From Orthonyx spaldingii (taxonomy: Eukaryota; Chordata; Aves; Passeriformes; Orthonychidae), in assembly GCA_013397795.1 (NCBI GenBank), contig VZTJ01000523.1:742303-806302 (forward strand): 64,000 nucleotides of DNA. Reading direction: 5' to 3'. Below, piece by piece: positions 38,414 to 50,000 of the stretch. A program made the translations under genes and the position numbers. Within the stretch, counting starts at the first letter, position 1; each line of letters begins with the position of its first letter. A model generated the notes under the pieces. The model was not told the origin of the DNA. It worked only from the letters and a program-made list of their open reading frames with translations, and searched no databases.

Positions 38414-39269
38414 GTTTTTTTTGCTTTGGAAAATGCCATATAATTCCTTTAGTAGAAACATAAATGTTGGGTTTTGACCTTACTAGAATATAATATTTTT
38501 GCTTTTTGCCTTATTAGAATACAGCAAGCTAATTTTTGCCAATAATTTGATCTTCATTGTCTAACAATTGTATTAATTGGATGGTTAAATGTTTACTTGA
38601 GACATCCTGTTTATCTTCTGCAGACAGCAGATGTAGAATTAGCAGGAAAATACCTAAAATGCCTTATGATAAGGACTCAAGTTGATTTCAATTCACATTG
38701 GGTTGATATTTCTTCATGCAGAGCTCTCTGTGAAGTTGTTGTCCATTCTCCTCCATGTTCGATTCAGGGGTGCTTGGGGGTGTTTTTAAGAGAGAAACAC
38801 CAAATTTTTCTGGTTTTTTCCCAAGGAACATCTTTGCCTGTGGAAGATCTCCCCAGTTCAGAGGAATTTCAGCACAATGTGAAGTCGTGGCCACAGAAGA
38901 ACTTCACCTTTGAGGGTAACCTCTGAAATGTTTTGATAATTACTTCTTTCATCGTGCTCCTTATAAGAGATTTCCGTATTGCAAATCTGCAAATGTACAG
39001 CATTACCATCATAAACAACTCAGAGGGCTCCACAGGGTCTTCCACAGATCTTCCATGCCCCTTTAGAGTGGAATAAATAATATAAATTTTAATGATATTT
39101 TAGCAATGCTATGATGCTTCTTCATGTACATAATGGGCTTCCACCCTGGGAAAAGTGAGGATAAAGGAAGATAAAAGGTATTCCTGCTAGAATTTCCATG
39201 GCACAGAATTGTTAGAGAATGCACTTTTTTGTTACCTTTTCTAATTGGGCTTCGATTTCTAGCAGATGG

Positions 39270-39680
39270 CAAATTTTATTCTTTAGAATTACGCAATTAG
39301 CTAATTAGAATTTGAGATATTAGAAGCGTGGGGCCTTAATCATAGCAAGTTTTTGCACAATTTATTTATAATATTATGACTTGTCCTTACAAGGTGCCGG
39401 CCATGCTCTCCCAAAATGAAGTGCAGTTTTGAGTGAGAAATATGGATAATGATTTCCTCCTAAAGAACACTGGAATATTTAGTCTCTTGTGAAAGTTGGA
39501 AATTCACTCTCTCGCTGATGTAGTTGCCTGTAATTTAAGACAATCAGAGACTTCTACAGCACAAATTATAGAGTATTGCTCTTTAGGGTTTTCATGAATA
39601 ATGACAAATTATCCATTATATAAAGAGATTAATTTGGCTGAATAAGTTTTGGGATGCTTGGAGTCATTTTCAAATGAAGT
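39270..39680. promoter_or_regulatory. Candidate conserved non-coding segment
   Basis: This segment contains no visible repeat. It holds clustered homeodomain-type cores (acgcaattagctaattag near 39,290; attaatttgg near 39,630) and the CpGs of 'agaagcgtgg' and 'ctctcgctgatg'. It has no coding potential. Its status as an enhancer or conserved element is inference only. Confidence 0.18.
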
Positions 39681-42112
39681 CTGAAATCAAGATGTTCATC
39701 CATTCGTGTTCAGCTGTGAGGGGGAAGAAGTACAGATTGTATAAATCATAACATAATAAATGTGAACACCTTCTGCAAGCCTTCATAGCTGGTTAAAACA
39801 GAAAATAAAGCATTATCCTTTCTTTAAGTACTCTAATCATTAAATCAGTAGACTTCTGATGCCAAAACCTTCAGTAGGAAAAAACCACATTTGATTCAAT
39901 ATCATATTAAATCCCCAGGTAATAAGAAAATACCAGTGCATGAATCATTCCAGCAAATCTCGAGAGACACAGGATCACTTACGTTCTTAATTAAAATAAA
40001 TCAACTTCATAAATGATGAGTTTACGGCCAGCATGCAACTGGAAATTTATAAAATACCTGCAGGAAGCTTCAAAGCATCAGAGTTGATATTTAGAGGCAA
40101 CAGGGCTGGTGTGTGCGTTGCACAGGGGGCATGAGCACAGGTTTTGGTGTCCAAAGGATGAAAAATTCATCATTTTTTGTCTTTTCCTCTTCCAAAGGTC
40201 AGTCTGGCTGCAAACTCTTCAGTTCTCCCTGTTCCCCCTATAAAAACGAGAGTCCCAGTGCTGGATCTGCCACGTTTCAGAGTAAAGTGTCTGTGTTAGA
40301 TCCAAGATCAAGATTTAGACAGCTTGGAGTGGAATCTTTGCTAAATAAAATTAAATTCTCTGTAGATGCAAATTAAGCGTATTTGGTTGAGCCGTAGTCT
40401 GTTGCCAACCGAAATGTTTGTTTTTATTTAACACAAATCTGCATGTGCACAGTCTTCATCTTGGCAAATTGTGGCTGTAAAAGTAGGAAATGAAGAAGGG
40501 GTAAATGCTGGCTTTGAAGGCACACAAAAATTTCCCTTCTCAAAAGCATTAGCAAGATTTAATAAAGGACAGAAGATAAATGGAATGGGTCCCGATTAAA
40601 ACAGTTGGAAAAGGCTTTGAGAAAATAAAGGGAAAACAAATTTTCCCTTTCTAATTTCAGTATTTTCTTTTAATCAACTTCTAAAAAAAGCTAAAAATGC
40701 CAAAAAACCTCCACCTGGGCCAAAACTCCTGCTGACAGGTAAAAACTGATATCTGTTTAGACTCTCCTGTGAATGGAAAACCCATAAGTAAATAACTATT
40801 TTCAATGGACATTTATCTATTTTGACAGAATTTTGTTTTGCTTATAACACTATTTGTAAATTATCCATGTGTACACTGAGATAATTTTCTAGAACTCTTC
40901 AAAGGCAGTGTTTTTCTATTTCAGATTAATTAATCAGTTCTAATTTTGTCCCATACCATTGCTGTGTTTATTGATGGGATACAACCACGTGCCTTTCAAA
41001 TACAATTACTGAAAATATGATTTAGGAAACGTCCCCTGGTCTTTAATTCCACCAAATTTAATCTGTCAGATGTTCTTCAAAAGCAAACACATGGCTATGG
41101 GTGATTAATTTCAGATTGCAAATTAGTAGGAATATTTGAGTTTTTCAGGGTTTTTTTATGATTAGTTTTGGATAATCAATACCTACTGCTAATTAATCTT
41201 TCAAGATAATGAAACTGACAAATTTTGCTTCTCAAATTTATTTTGCCAATTATTTCTGCCAGAGGTTTTTTATTATTTTTGTTTCAATGAAATGTAAAGT
41301 TTTTAATCAGAAAACTTGGCTTTTTGCTTACTCTGAATCAATGTCCACACAAAATAATGGATCAAGATTTTAATTACAGTTTGACTTCTTTGTGACTTCT
41401 GGCCAATTTAAGGCCTGCAATTTGCAGAGCAGTTTTGAGCAGCTCTTGGCAGTGAAATTACTGAAGCTGACATTGCTGGCCTGCGTGAAACTGGGTTCTG
41501 AAAAATTATCTTTTTTCCTATGTTCCTATGTAAGAAACTACATTTCACCATGGCTTTGCATCTCCTTTTCCCTAACAGATACATATCTGGTTTTTCTGGG
41601 AATCAATATCCAGACCAGGGCAGATTTCTGCCCCTGCTAGTGGTTCCTTTTCACACTTAGAAGTTCCTGCCTTCCCTATTTTTCCCTCCTCTTGTTTCCT
41701 CACAGATCCTCACCAAGTCATTGCTTCCATGATTGCAAGATGAGCTTCCACAGGGAAGGAATTCTGACATTCCCAGGTGTCTTTGCACAATGAATCTGAA
41801 TATTTTCCTCTCTTTTCCTCCTTTCTAAGAAAACAGAACAAGAAAATTCTCCTTGCCCCTCCCACAGGAAGTGGCACACCCATATACACAGAAAAGGGAA
41901 ATTGTTCTTTCAGAAATCTCACTTGCATGAAATAAAACAATTGAAACCATACTTACTTGCCACAAAGATACCAATATATTTATTTATGATTCATAAAATC
42001 TGAATTTAAATGTGATCTTTAAGCATGTGCTGATTTAATAGGATTATAAGGTTTCAGTTGCCCAGGGGAAAATACAGACAGTGAAAAGGAACTTTGGAGT
42101 TAAAAAATTTAT

Positions 42113-42246
42113 AGAAATGTAGAATTATGGAAAGGTTTGAGTTGGAGGAAACCTTAAATCGCATCTTGTTCCACCCCCTGCCATGGGCAGAGACACTTTC
42201 CACTACCCCAGGTTGCTTCACGCCCCATCCAGCCTGGCCTTGGACT
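42113..42246 (-). mobile_element. CR1 LINE 3' fragment, minus orientation
   Basis: 'aggtttgagttggaggaaac', 'ccaccccctgccatgggcag', 'agacactttccactacccca', 'gccccatccagcctggcctt' is the reverse complement of the CR1 tail. The usual 'tgggttggaaggg' is diverged to 'tgagttggaggaa', so this copy is older than those near 26.9 and 34.6 kb. Confidence 0.92.
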
Positions 42247-44283
42247 GAAGCTGACTTCATTCCTGACTTTCTCTCTTAGGAAAGTTCATAATAATCACCA
42301 CGGATGTCACCACTGAAGATTACAAGTCACCAGTGAACTGTGTGATTGTTTTTCTCAGCTCTGCCTATGCCTTTGAGGACAGTACCTATAATTAGACAGC
42401 ACAAGGAAAGTGTGTGTTCAAAAAAAAACTGAAGTGGTTAAGGAGCTGATGCTGAAGCAAGTTCAAATATGAAAAGTAGATTTAAAATAACACTTTACAG
42501 TAATGAGTAGAAATCATGACAGGAGAATAAAGCACAAGAAAATATCCTTGGGGCATAAGTGAGATGATTAGAAATATCATTAAAGCTAAAGCATCTGTTT
42601 GAATCCTTTGTGAGACACCCAGTTCACCCCCACGCACACATAAATGAGGGCTCCGTTTACTAAAGCTGCAGTTGGAGCACTAAATATAACACACTTTGCA
42701 TTTAAGCAACATACAGATTAAACATGGGCTGCCTGCAAGGGGAGCTGCAGTAATGACTCGCTGTGGGTTTAAAGATCTGCAGACAGGCAGATGTCCAACT
42801 CCAGCAAATATTCATTAAGGAAAATTTCACACCAGGCATCAATTTTATACCACAAATGTAAAATAAAGAGTATTTTTAACTGTTTGTAGGGAAAACAAGA
42901 ATCTATTAGCAAAGAGCAGCAGCAGGGTGGGAGATGCCCTCCTGTGAGACCAGGCCAGGTGCAGCTGGGGTCAGGTGAGGCTGGGACAGAGCCCTGGGGT
43001 GCAGGAGATCTTCCTTCTCCTGGAGGATATGGGGCTGCATGCACAGAAAAACGAGACAGGCTGGAAATTCCACTGCTATCTTCTGCACGTGGATATTTAA
43101 CACACATCCCTTTCCTTTCCTGGTTCCAGCAGAGTCCAGTTCCCTCCTTCTGGCTGGTGTGCACAGCTTCAGCTGAGTCTGCTGTCATTAATATCCCAAA
43201 CAGCTCTGCCTGGTGCCATTCATGCTCCCCACTCACCTGGGGTGTCTCACAGACCCCAGTCCAACACACAGCCAGCCCTTGCCTGATTGTCAGCTCCTTC
43301 GTTATTGATTTTTAAAGATTTCATTAATTTAACATGGAACTTCATTTCTGAATGAGACATTTTTGTGCCCTTTTCTCGGTCTTTAGCCTCTTTACCCAGT
43401 CTTTAAAGATAAAAGTCTTCATCTATGTCTTATCTTTAAAAATATGTGTTAATCCTTCAGAGTTCCTGCACATGAATGGCAAGTCTCAAAGCTAATGAAA
43501 GGGTAGCTACAAAATTCCTCTCAGTTAAGGCTAAGCCTCTTTGCAGAGCAAAACCAAAAGAGTTTAAGAATGCTTTACCCTGATTTTTGGATGTGCTGAA
43601 GTGCCTTTGTGGATACATAATTCTGATGAGATTTGATCACACTTCTGTAATCTACTTTCCAAAGGTCAGAAGAATAATGATTCACTTCCCCTAATGGTTT
43701 AACACTTTTGTAAAGTATGTTTTGGAAACATGACAAGGAAATAAATATATTCTTGCCTGTGAATTCCCAGCTTCAAGGATGGAAGATTATGCTTACACAG
43801 GCCAAGACTTTGATTTCCTTTTTGTGATAGTAAATACTTTGCAATATCACAGGCTATCAAAGTGATCAGTCTCACTTGCTCTAAAGTAAGGCACATTAAT
43901 AGTTAATTTAACTGGAGCTAGAAGATGGTTCTGTCTCTGCTCTCAGTCACCAGCAGCTGCAGAAAGTGTTTCAGAACCCTCTACATGTTCCACTTATGCT
44001 CTGTAGCTGCTTCTACCCTGCTTTCAGAGGTTCATTATTGATCAGTGATTGATCATCAGTGTTTATTCAGTTGAAGTTTCTGGTATTAATCTGTGGTTGC
44101 ACAGCCTCTGCTGTCCTCATTTTTGCTGGAAAACTCTGCTACATCTTCTGAATTCCTTCAATAACTTTTGAGATCTGACTTGCCAAGAACATAAAGTCTC
44201 TTTAAAACAACCCAGCCATGCATACATCCTTATCCTAGGGCCATTAAATAGTTCTCTACACAAAGTAATAGGCCATTAAAATG

Positions 44284-44311
44284 CACATTTATGTGTATGG
44301 CCATAAATGTG
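44284..44311. repeat. Inverted repeat, 10-bp arms, 8-nt loop
   Basis: CACATTTATG (44284-44293) is exactly reverse-complementary to CATAAATGTG (44302-44311). The arms are too short for a typical microRNA precursor. Confidence 0.88.
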
Positions 44312-45074
44312 TGGTAACTGTGTGTTTTTAATATCTATTAGTTACAGCAGTATCATCGCTGTGGCACCGAAACTGCCTGACAGCAGCACAGCAAAATATT
44401 GGTTTCTACTGGGAGCAGAGCACAGAGCAGGTCAAGTGTCCTGCCTTGGTGCAATTCTTCCCATCAGGTGTGTTCTGCTCACTGTCCACTCCCAGGAGAG
44501 GTGTTGATTATATTCTTTGATAGCTCAAAGATTTTGTTTTGCGAGCTATGGAAATTTCCCACATCCTTTTTTGCCATTCTAGATTTAGACCCAGGTTGAT
44601 GCCAGACTTGTAACAAGAGAGAACAAACAATTTCACAGAAGCATCATGATGAAAAAATCAAGAGGTCCAGGTTGTTCTCTATTTGTTTTTTACAGTTTTG
44701 TGAAGCGTTACAGAGCTTTGCACACACAGGTGGCTTTGGGCTGGTTCCTAACTGCTGACAAAAATGCAATTTTCTTGCCTCTTCTATGAATAAAGAACTA
44801 AAATTTCCTCCACTAGCATGTTTTCAGTTGTTGAAAACTGCCTTGAAAGAAATTGGATGAACAAAAAGTAATCTTAGTGTTTATATAGGATGTGTTATTA
44901 ACAGATTTTCCACGCTAGTGTCACTTCCAGGCATTCACGTAATAACTGTATGAAAATAAAAATAAACAATGCTAATAAACTTTGCCATCAGGAATGCAGT
45001 CACTCTGATACTTTTAGGCCAGAGTCCTGAAGGCTATAATAATTATACTTAAATGTTCCCAGAGTATTTATGTG

Positions 45075-45094
45075 TGTTCCTTTTAAAAGGAACA
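45075..45094. repeat. Perfect 20-bp palindrome
   Basis: TGTTCCTTTTAAAAGGAACA is identical to its own reverse complement. Its outer halves TGTTCC and GGAACA resemble steroid-receptor half-sites, but the orientation and 8-bp spacing differ from the classical inverted element with 3-bp spacing. Confidence 0.95.
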
Positions 45095-46240
45095 GATTTT
45101 TACCCTTAAGGCCCACTCAAGTCGCAATGATTTTAATTAGTGACACACATAGCTAATTCTACTCACTCTACATGCACTTTTAGGAATGTTTGCGGCAGTT
45201 AACAGCTCTCCATATTCAAAGAGCTGAAGGTGTATGGGAAGTGCTATGGATTTAATGAAGAATTCTCTCAGCTCCAGGAGGGTCTGTGATTGCCGGGGAC
45301 TCTGGCTCTGGGCAGACGTGGTTAACGTGCAGTCTGCAGCTCTACAGGAACCACAGCTGGGCCAGCTCGGGGTGGAGGGCACTGAGCAGCTCTACTTGAC
45401 TTGGGCAGGCATGACAGGCTTGGGCTTTTTAGTCAAGATTCCTGACTGAAGCCAGTTTCTCTCAGGGACTTGGATCTGTGCAGCATTTTCCTCACGACCT
45501 TCTGCTGACTTTCCTTCAGTCCTGTGTGAGATCCAGGACCACAGAATTTTCAAAGAAGCTGCAATTCCATGTTTCTGTGTTTGCAGCCAGTGACACCAAG
45601 CTATTTCCCTTCTTGTCCTATTTTATCTTATTCAACATTCAACATTCTTTAAAAATGAACATGAGTGGTAAATACGACCCTGGGTGAGAAAGGACAGCTG
45701 TGATCTCAAAAACCTGGCAGGATGAGTATGTCTGGGTGTTCATACACCATTTTGTAATTTGAACTTCTTCCCCTTTTCTCTGTTCCTTATTCTTGTGGCC
45801 TCTTCAGCTCAAGATTTGATAACACTTCAGAGTCTTTGATTTAATTTGCTACATTTCAAAGAAACATCATAATTTCCTTGAATCTATATAGACTTGCTTC
45901 ATATACTTCTATTAAACTGTAAGGGAGTCTAGAAACATTGCTCTGAAGATCTGTCTGTCACTCCAAGATTATTTTGTTTACTGGGATATCATAGCACAGA
46001 AGTATTTTTGGTTATCAAAGTTATATTTTTCATCAGCAAGGCAATTGAAATAAAGCTGAGGGCAGGGTTTTGACTGTGTTCTCTAAATTCACTATTCACA
46101 TTTCTATTGGAATCTTTCCATTGCAGGTTGGGTGTTTTGTCACATAGGTGATTACAGGGGTTGTACCTCTCGTAATTATCCTTTGGTGTGTGAGACATTC
46201 TGAGAGAACAAAGGTTTTCTTCAGTCTGGGTAGGTCACAA

Positions 46241-46560
46241 ATCAGGTTTGTATTTGCAAGCCACAGTTTGAGCTGGATTAGTTTCCATCCAGGGGGAGTG
46301 GGTATAAAAGGAGAAGAGCTTTGAAGTGTTTGTTCCTGGTTGTTCTTAACCAGAGCCGTGTCTTGCTGTCACAGGGTGATTAAAGCAGAGCTCAGCGCGC
46401 GTCGCTGCCGTCTCCATGGGCCGTGTTCAACAGACCCCTTCAAAACAGGCACTCCATTGTCAGTGGTGTTAGCACCCTCCAGGGCTCAGCTCCCCTGGGC
46501 TGGAGCTTGGCAAGCCAGGTTTTCTGGGGGTCTGACACACAGATCGTGGCATTAGCCAGG
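46241..46560 (+). promoter_or_regulatory. TATA promoter-like, CpG-bearing segment
   Basis: A consensus TATAAAA (46303-46309) sits in G-rich flanks ('gggagtgggtataaaaggag'), as in strong core promoters. Downstream, about 46,385-46,430 is CpG-rich ('cagcgcgcgtcgctgccgtc'). The segment ends about 110 bp before a plus-strand CR1 copy. No ATG frame of note follows; the 71-codon frame from 46,340 starts at TTG. It may be a core promoter of a non-coding RNA, a decayed LTR promoter or chance. I do not recognise an LTR family. Confidence 0.25.
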
Positions 46561-46671
46561 TGTGAGACCCCAGTCAGCCAGCGCTGAGACCCCGAATGCT
46601 CCGTGTGTGCCCCAGTGGCTCCAACAACTTCACTTTGAGGTCAGCTTCAAAAGGGGCTGGAATGAAACAAA

Positions 46672-47041
46672 TTCTTGGAGTTTTGGTCTTTATTCTGGAG
46701 AAGAAAAGGCTCTGGGTGGTCTGGTTGCTCTGTACAGCTCCCTGGCAGGAGGGTGGGGTGGGGTGGGGATCGGGCTCTGCTCCCAGGCAACAAGGGACAG
46801 GAGAAGGGGAAACGGCCTCAGTTGTGCCAGGGGAGGGTCAGGTTGGAGAATAGGAAACATTTCTTCACTGCAGGAGTGGAAGAGGCTGCCAGAAATTGGT
46901 GGAGTCACCATCCCTGGAAGAGTTGAAAGGAGGAGTAGACGTAGCACTCTATGGTCTGGTTTCATGGATGTGGGAGTGTTTGGTGGAAGATTGGACTTGA
47001 TCATCTCAGAACCTCAATGTTCCCATGAATCCATGGTTCTG
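46672..47041 (+). mobile_element. CR1 LINE 3' fragment of a second subfamily, plus orientation
   Basis: Diagnostic phrases in order are 'attctggagaagaaaaggct', 'cgggctctgctcccaggcaa', 'aagggacaggagaagg', 'aacatttcttcactgcagga', 'gtggagtcaccatccctgga', 'agattggacttgatcatctc', and a degenerate terminal 'gaatccatggttctg'. This wording differs from the other copies here and fits another avian CR1 subfamily. The 184-codon plus frame 46562-47116 (GTG start), the 104-codon minus frame and two other plus frames all lie largely on this element and are not host genes. Confidence 0.9.
46751..46768 (+). repeat. (GGGGT)n run with G-quadruplex motif, inside CR1
   Basis: GGGTGGGGTGGGGTGGGG has four G-tracts separated by single T loops, which is a canonical motif for a very stable intramolecular G-quadruplex. 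A fifth GGG follows after 'atc'. Confidence 0.95.
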
Positions 47042-50000
47042 TTTTGGCTTTGGCTCAGAATTAAAACAGGGATCATGGATTTAGGATTTGACCCATTCAG
47101 CTGCACATCAATCTGAGACTGGAGTCTCTGCAATGATACCTGAGGAGGTTTGATTGTTTTTTTAGGGGCATAAATGTTCGAGTTTTGACCTAAATATCAC
47201 TCTCATACCAATTCTATCTCATTTTCTCTATAATTCTTATACAATAATCTCAGGAGGATATAGGAGCAGGACATTTAAAAGAGTTTATGTACAATTACTA
47301 CTCTTCTAATTAAAATAATGTACACGTGTACAGTTATTAATATGATAAAGCAAAATCCAAAAATACCTTTTTAATCACTAGAATGTGACTCAAAAGGCCT
47401 TTTCTGCATAATAATAACTGAATGAGGTCTATAAAGGTCAGAAATTAATCATACTCCTTTAAGAAAGAGGCATTTTAGTTTTACTAAAGAGGCAAATAAT
47501 CCAAGACAGCAATTTTATTCCTGATACGCATCAATATGAACATAAAAAATCAAGCTTATTTGCAGCTCTCTGCTCTTTATTGTGCTGTACATGTGCTTAT
47601 TACTTAAATAGAGATTTAGAGAAGGAAAAGCAAAATATGCAGTAGCACTAAGGTGAAAAAAAGCAGTTTGTCCTGACAGGTGCTGCCTTTGAAGTCTTTA
47701 TGAATTAATGGCATCAAAGCTAATCCCTGAAATGGCCTGGATGATTGGTTTGTGAGTCTGAGATACAGCACATTTATAAGGAAAATAGCTCCATGGAAAA
47801 TTTCACCCTTTTTTTTAGTAATGCAAATATTTTTGCAATCTTGGCAGGACTTATTAAAGATAATTGTTGATTTAAGAGATTTATTTTAGGTGGATTGTCT
47901 ACTTGGTAATTGTTCCATATATCCTGTATGAGTGCCAGTGCCATGATTCTCAACTCAAGGACTTTCTCTTGGCATACTTACTTTAAAGCATTCAAAATCT
48001 TTGAATCTTAAGAGAGGTTCTTCCAAATGTTTTACTTTCTACCTTAATACATACAAAATTTTTAATAATTTTTACTTTCATATATAGTATTTTATTGAAG
48101 CCAAAATTATCTGTTCACGAGATTAACGAAGGCCAGAGGAACTACTCATATTTTGGTGCAAATAATTTGGGAGAAATACAAAGATTCTAGAGGGACTCTT
48201 AAAAGCCACTTTCATATTTCACAGACACACACGTGAGATCATTTAAAGACAGTTTTAGTCTTCAAACTTAACTACATTAAAAGAAAAGGTTTGATATGAT
48301 TCAATAAAACCCAGATTAAGTGAAAGGTTTTGTTCTATGCTAAACAAAATTTGGAGTTGCTGCATCAATTGTAAAAGTCTTTTCTCCTGGGCCAGTTACC
48401 ACATTTCCATAAATGGATATAATTTAACTGTTCTCTTCATGTGTAATTCAGAATTTACAGCTTAAATGCTGCCGAAAAAACTGCATGAAGGAATTGCATG
48501 TTCACATTTCACACAGTGTATGCTTTCAGCAGAACGTGTCATTATTTGCATAACTATAGCTCCATCCACTCCCATAAATAATTGTCAGATACACCATCTT
48601 TATCTCTGTTATCCAACAAAGCCAAAGGCAGATATTTGATGCTATAATAACGGTCTAAAAATGACAGAAATTGAATTTTAATCCGTTGCTACGGTGGCAC
48701 ATAATAGCAGAGTTCACCTACATGGATTCTCATTTGCTTAACTAAACCATGGTTTGTGTGGAATTCAGGCAGGAGCTGCTGCTGCACGTAGATATCATTG
48801 TGCCTGTGACTGTGTCACACGTTGGGTAAGGCCTCCTGCTTTGTGTTTATTCACAGGTTCTGGAACAGCATTCAAAAATGAAATGTAAATATTTGTAAGT
48901 GAAATGTAATTTAATTCTTTCCTTCTGGCCTGGCTTCTCCTTCACCACTGTAAAAGGTGAATGGTATTTCTATGAATCTTGTCATATCTCTTTGCCAGCT
49001 GTCTGGACAAACTCTAATTCTCTTCTGCTGGCCAGCACACACTCAATGGATGTAGGAGTATTTGGAGCAGAGTATTGCAAATTTAAAGCACTTTTGTAAA
49101 CCTGGCACTGGTTTTCAACAACCTCACACAGTTATAATTACACAACTTTTGAATATACTGAACTTCTCTGTCTCACAACAAATAAAAATCACATCCCAGC
49201 AATGAGTGAGAAGCAGAGGCAGCGAATCAGTGTTTGTGTTTCGTGATAAAATTTACAATATTTACCAAAGCTGGCCCTCTCATTTGAACATGTAAAGAAA
49301 ATAGATCAGAAAATAAAGCCAGAACTACTGGGACAGCTGCTAGAAAATGTTTTGAAGACTCACCTGGCACTCCTTTTCTAAATGGCATTTCCCAACAGCA
49401 ATGACAATTAAAATACTTTTCTTTACAGATCTGATGCCACGTCCATTGTTATCACTTGACTAAGAAGAAATTGGATCCATGGGTAAGGTCAGATCTCTGG
49501 TGAGCAGCATTTTGATGTATGGTCCCCTTTTTGTGTGTGCAGCCGGAAATTTCTGTCCTGGATAGGTGCAGAGAAGAGCTGTGTTTTCCTCAGGGCACTG
49601 CCCGTTCAGGTAATCATGACTGCAGTAAATAAACAAACAAGTGCAGTGTCCATGATGCCTCAGTATAGTGTCGTACAGCTGAAGGATTATATAGAAAGTA
49701 AATATTCAGCATAAGCAAATAAAAAAACTTTATTTAATATTTTTTTCTCGATTAGAACTCTGGAGGGGTGGATGTAATCACAAGAAGATTCTTCTTTCTC
49801 CTCCAAACTTTAACGTTGCATCTGAGCAAGGGGAGGCTGGTACAGACTAGTTGCTTTCAACAGTTATCATAAGGATTTTTGTTTAAGGAGTAGACTCGTG
49901 TTTGTGTTCAAGGGCAATAAGGAAAAAGGAATAAAAGATATACATTAGGGGAGAAATAAGAGTCTCTGCAGTGGTTTTCCTGAAAGGAAGATTTGCAAGC

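Larger units (their letters stand above)
38136..42112. other. Unique AT-rich non-coding DNA
   Basis: No gene is recognised. It includes a TTGG microsatellite. The repeat-free stretch 39,270-39,680 is treated as a candidate conserved element. The longest frame is 109 codons (38597-38926, +), with no domain. Confidence 0.65.
42247..46240. other. Unique non-coding DNA with two inverted repeats
   Basis: No gene is recognised. The 166-codon minus-strand frame (43269-42769) starts at a GTG and has no domain. A hairpin lies at 44284-44311 and a perfect palindrome at 45075-45094. A GC-richer patch lies at about 45,260-45,400. Confidence 0.65.

Noticed and set aside
42769..43269. 166-codon minus-strand open frame
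   Set aside because: It begins at GTG, overlaps a 123-codon frame on the other strand and has no recognised domain or splice context.
46562..47116. 184-codon plus-strand open frame, the longest in the window
   Set aside because: It starts at GTG, and two thirds of it lies on a CR1 3' fragment. No domain is visible.
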